Of a stretch of 8,555 bases of DNA, positions 6,946 to 8,555 are shown piece by piece. Each line of letters begins with the position of its first letter. The stretch's first letter is position 1. The notes under the pieces are model-generated. The model was given only the letters and a program-made list of their open reading frames with translations. It was not told the DNA's origin and did not search any database. The DNA is taken from the NCBI GenBank assembly GCA_027489105.1, contig JAIYAJ010000041.1, positions 1 to 8,555 on the forward strand, read 5' to 3'. Both the position numbers and the translations under genes were made by a program. Source of the stretch: Zymomonas sp. (GTDB lineage Bacteria; Pseudomonadota; Alphaproteobacteria; Sphingomonadales; Sphingomonadaceae).

Positions 6946-7479
6946 ATGGCTATTGTCGTTCCAGCGGAGTGGACTCCGCGCGCCGATCTGAGGCGCATCA
7001 TCGTTCACTGGACCGGCGGCATGCACCTGCCGAACGGGTTGGACCTCAGCCATTACCACATCCTGATCAGGGGCGACGGCGGGCTTGTGCTGGGCAATGT
7101 CTCGATTGCGGCCAATGCGGTCGGCTCGACGATGAGGCCGCGCGCCAGCCACACGCTGAACTGCAACGAAGGGTCCATCGGCGTGTCGCTGTGCGGCATG
7201 GCCAAGGCCGTTGAGCGGCCCTTCCAGCCCGGGCCTGCGCCGATCACCAAGGAGCAATGGGCCGCTCTCCCGCATGTTCTGGCTCAGCTTTGCGCGCGAT
7301 ACCGCATCCCGGTCTCCGACCAGACGATCCTGAGCCATGCCGAAGTGCAGGCTAACCTTGGGATCAAGCAGCGCCAGAAATGGGACATCGCCATTCTGCC
7401 GTTCGCGACGGACCTGAATACGGCGCGCGAGGTCGGGGACCGGTTCCGGCACTGGACTGCCAAGGCGATGGCAGTCTGA
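6946..7479 (+). CDS. Endolysin: N-acetylmuramoyl-L-alanine amidase (Amidase_2/PGRP fold), 177 aa
   Basis: ATG 6946 is the first possible start, because TGA 6940-6942 is in frame. The SD is weak or distant. The protein cleaves the bond between N-acetylmuramic acid and L-alanine in peptidoglycan. Zinc-binding positions expected for this family are visible: His21 in RIIVHWTGG, His131 in LSHAEVQ and Asp147 in KWDIAIL, preceded by Lys145, an arrangement like the K-x-C/D of T7 lysozyme and AmpD. The stretch SHYHILIRGDGG (35-46) and SHTLNCNEGSIGVSLCGMA (68-86) is the core of the fold and is very typical of rhizobial phage lysins. Length equals a single-domain enzyme, without a cell-wall binding domain. 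It has no signal peptide, so it must reach the wall through a holin, and candidate holins follow downstream. Confidence 0.92.
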   Translation: MAIVVPAEWTPRADLRRIIVHWTGGMHLPNGLDLSHYHILIRGDGGLVLGNVSIAANAVGSTMRPRASHTLNCNEGSIGVSLCGMAKAVERPFQPGPAPITKEQWAALPHVLAQLCARYRIPVSDQTILSHAEVQANLGIKQRQKWDIAILPFATDLNTAREVGDRFRHWTAKAMAV

Positions 7480-7480
7480 C

Positions 7481-7798
7481 ATGCGCCGCCGAACGATCAT
7501 CGCAGCGTTGCTGATGCTCGCCAGCCCCGTCCGGGCCCACTGGCGCTATGACGCGGCATGCTGCGCCGACAATGACTGCCAGCCGGTGCCCGACAGCGCC
7601 GTGCACGAGGCGGGCGGCGGCGTCATCGTCCGGCTGATGCCTGGCCAGCACCTCATGTGGGGCAAGGACAAGTCCGGCGACTTCGTGGCCGAGATCGCCC
7701 GCGGTGACCTGCGCAAGCCGCTTGATGGCCACTGGCATGTCTGCATCGGCCCGGCGGGCAACCTGCTGTGCGTCTACCCGCCGATGCGCGGGTTCTGA
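7481..7798 (+). CDS. Small secreted Cys-rich protein in lysis module, 105 aa
   Basis: It begins one base after the endolysin stop with no strong SD close by. Residues 1-19 (MRRRTIIAALLMLASPVRA) are a classic Sec signal peptide with cleavage likely after Ala19, so the mature protein of about 86 residues is periplasmic. Five cysteines are present at 27, 28, 33, 88 and 97; the CC-x4-C start (ACCADNDCQPV) and the later HVC and C-x-YPP motifs define a small family I recall from Rhizobiales genomes and phages, without known function. Disulphides are plausible. It could help lysis by acting on the wall or outer membrane, or be a lysogenic conversion protein. There is no lipobox, so it is not an o-spanin lipoprotein of the usual kind. 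Confidence 0.78.
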   Translation: MRRRTIIAALLMLASPVRAHWRYDAACCADNDCQPVPDSAVHEAGGGVIVRLMPGQHLMWGKDKSGDFVAEIARGDLRKPLDGHWHVCIGPAGNLLCVYPPMRGF

Positions 7799-7805
7799 GT
7801 TCCGC

Positions 7806-7823
7806 GCCGGGCGGCTTCCCGGC
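7806..7823 (+). promoter_or_regulatory. 6-bp GC-rich stem-loop before the 86-aa protein gene
   Basis: GCCGGG (7806-7811), loop CGGCTT (7812-7817), CCCGGC (7818-7823), perfect pairing. No T-tract follows; AAAGGAG (7829-7835) comes 5 nt later. It may be a weak attenuator, an mRNA stabiliser or a regulator of the adjacent SD. Confidence 0.45.
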
Positions 7824-7841
7824 AAATCAAAGGAGAAGACC

Positions 7842-8102
7842 ATGAAGGTCCGAGCCATGTTCTACGTCAAGGAAATCAAGCATCACGCCGTGTCTGATCC
7901 GGGCGCGGTGCATGCCGAAGTCAAGCTGTCGGCGGCGTTCGGCAGCTACCTGAAGGGCCTCGCCGAGGGCAACAAGGATTGGTCGAAGTTCACGCCCAGC
8001 GGCGAACTCGCGATGACCATCACCAATCCAACCGCCATCGATCAGTTCGAGATTGGCGAGGTCTATGAGTTGTCTATCGAGAAGGCCGCCAAGGTCGCTT
8101 GA
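7842..8102 (+). CDS. Conserved small phage protein, 86 aa, unknown function
   Basis: ATG 7842 is preceded by an excellent SD (AAAGGAG, 7829-7835) at 6 nt, so expression is probably high. The sequence MKVRAMFYVKEI, then VHAEVKLSAAFG, NKDWSKFTPSGELAMTITNP and FEIGEVYELSIEKA, resembles a widespread phage family of small beta-rich proteins with a 'NK.wsk.TP.G...m.i.Np.a...F..G..Y' pattern. It is soluble, with no TM segment or signal peptide. Its role is unknown, and its place between endolysin and holin does not by itself show a lysis function. Confidence 0.8.
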   Translation: MKVRAMFYVKEIKHHAVSDPGAVHAEVKLSAAFGSYLKGLAEGNKDWSKFTPSGELAMTITNPTAIDQFEIGEVYELSIEKAAKVA

Positions 8103-8113
8103 TCAAGACCCGC

Positions 8114-8134
8114 GCCCGGCCGGTTCTGCCGGGC
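8114..8134 (+). promoter_or_regulatory. 7-bp GC-rich stem-loop before the holin gene
   Basis: GCCCGGC (8114-8120), loop CGGTTCT (8121-8127), GCCGGGC (8128-8134), perfect pairing. No T-run follows. The surrounding bases (CCGCGCC..., then TTC, then CCGG.CAA) closely match the hairpin at 7806-7823, suggesting a repeated element. Confidence 0.5.
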
Positions 8135-8164
8135 AACCTTCCTCAACCTCAAAAGGATACTCCC

Positions 8165-8341
8165 ATGGACTGGAACATCATTCAGCAATTCATCCGCATC
8201 CTGCTGCAATTCGGCGCGGGCCTGCTTGTGTCGCGCGGCATCATCAACGCCGACATGGCGGCGTCCGGCATCGGCGCGATCCTGTCGCTTGGCGGCATCG
8301 CCTGGTGGGCGATCTGGAACCGCAAGGTCGAGATCAAGTGA
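8165..8341 (+). CDS. Pam3_gp28-like holin, 58 aa
   Basis: ATG 8165 has an AAGGA (8153-8157) 7 nt upstream. The protein has a short polar N-terminus, a first TM segment (about residues 9-24), a turn (RGIINADMAAS), a second TM segment (about 33-51, IGAILSLGGIAWWAIW) and a positively charged C-terminus (NRKVEIK). This layout and the 'VSRGII.AD.A..GIGAIL.L.G.AWWA.W' wording match the Pam3_gp28 family of putative phage holins. It would form lesions in the inner membrane and release the amidase encoded upstream. The stop overlaps the next start by 4 nt. Confidence 0.8.
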   Translation: MDWNIIQQFIRILLQFGAGLLVSRGIINADMAASGIGAILSLGGIAWWAIWNRKVEIK

Positions 8342-8508
8342 CCTCGCTGTTCTGGGCGCTCTGCGTCATCGTCCTCGCGCTTGCTGCCGTGGGCGGCTTC
8401 TGGGCCGTCCGCGCATGGGGCTGGTATGCCGTCCCTGGGATCATCGGAGGGCTTGTGCTTCTGGCGCTGGCCTTCCTGCGCATCATGGCATGGGCGAACA
8501 CGCCATGA
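8338..8508 (+). CDS. Second two-TM membrane protein, possible holin partner, 56 aa
   Basis: It starts at GTG 8338, overlapping the holin stop as GTGA, with AAGG (8324-8327) 10 nt upstream. Residues about 3-24 (LFWALCVIVLALAAVGGFWA) and 30-52 (AVPGIIGGLVLLALAFLRIM) are TM segments, joined by a short loop with RAWGW. There is little sequence outside the membrane. It may be an antiholin or second holin component; the sequence itself only supports a small inner-membrane protein. It overlaps the following gene as ATGA. Confidence 0.7.
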   Translation: MTSLFWALCVIVLALAAVGGFWAVRAWGWYAVPGIIGGLVLLALAFLRIMAWANTP

Positions 8509-8555
8509 CCTCGATCTGGCTCATCCTTGCGCTGATCGCCTCGCTGGCGGGCAAC
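8505..8555 (+). CDS. Start of a hydrophobic protein, truncated by the window edge
   Basis: ATG 8505 overlaps the previous stop (ATGA) and the frame stays open to the last base, giving 17 residues (MTSIWLILALIASLAGN). The hydrophobic N-terminus could be a signal anchor or signal peptide. In this position an Rz-like inner-membrane spanin or another lysis protein would be expected, but too little is visible to decide. Confidence 0.5.
   Translation, partial: MTSIWLILALIASLAGN

Noticed and set aside
1..8555. CRISPR array, tRNA, insertion sequence, integrase or att site
   Set aside because: No regularly spaced direct DNA repeats, cloverleaf, transposase or recombinase motif was found; the fibre repeats are protein-level only.

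Overview
The window is a stretch of phage genome, either an integrated prophage or a free temperate-type phage, from a high-GC host that is most likely an alphaproteobacterium close to the Rhizobiales. The evidence is the gene content, the high-GC codon use outside the tail-fibre gene, and the resemblance of the endolysin and tail-hub proteins to those of rhizobial and related alphaproteobacterial phages. Every gene reads left to right, packed with overlaps of 1 to 4 nt or short gaps. No integrase, repressor, tRNA, insertion sequence, CRISPR array or host housekeeping gene is visible, so prophage and free phage cannot be told apart.

Positions 1-4622 form the tail-tip module of a siphovirus-like (long, non-contractile) tail. 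In order these are the C-terminal part of the tape measure protein, two mid-sized minor tail or distal-tail proteins, a small DUF6950/NlpC-P60-like protein, and a large J-like central tail hub with C-terminal Ig/Fn3-like modules. The layout parallels the tail end of the Rhodobacter-type gene transfer agent (tape measure, two minor proteins, NlpC/P60 peptidase, hub). Three of the junctions are TGATG stop/start overlaps, which suggests translational coupling.

Positions 4623-6846 hold the host-recognition part. This is a 633-residue tail fibre built from two blocks of about 17-residue NxAFG-type repeats, each closed by a recognisably similar cap, followed by a C-terminal beta-rich domain. A small proline/lysine/glutamate-tailed protein follows it. 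The fibre gene has clearly lower GC than its neighbours. It also has an unusual leader: a perfect hairpin lies exactly between a good Shine-Dalgarno sequence and the start codon.

Positions 6847-8555 are the lysis module. It holds a zinc amidase endolysin without a signal peptide, a small secreted cysteine-rich protein, an 86-residue conserved phage protein of unknown role, a Pam3_gp28-like two-TM holin, a second two-TM protein overlapping it by 4 nt, and the first 17 codons of another hydrophobic protein cut off by the window edge. Two very similar hairpins precede the 86-residue protein and the holin.

I see no dramatically new defence or mobile system. The best leads are the hairpin-bridged ribosome binding site of the fibre, the duplicated capped repeat blocks in the fibre, the paired hairpins in the lysis module, and the small unassigned proteins beside the endolysin and holin.
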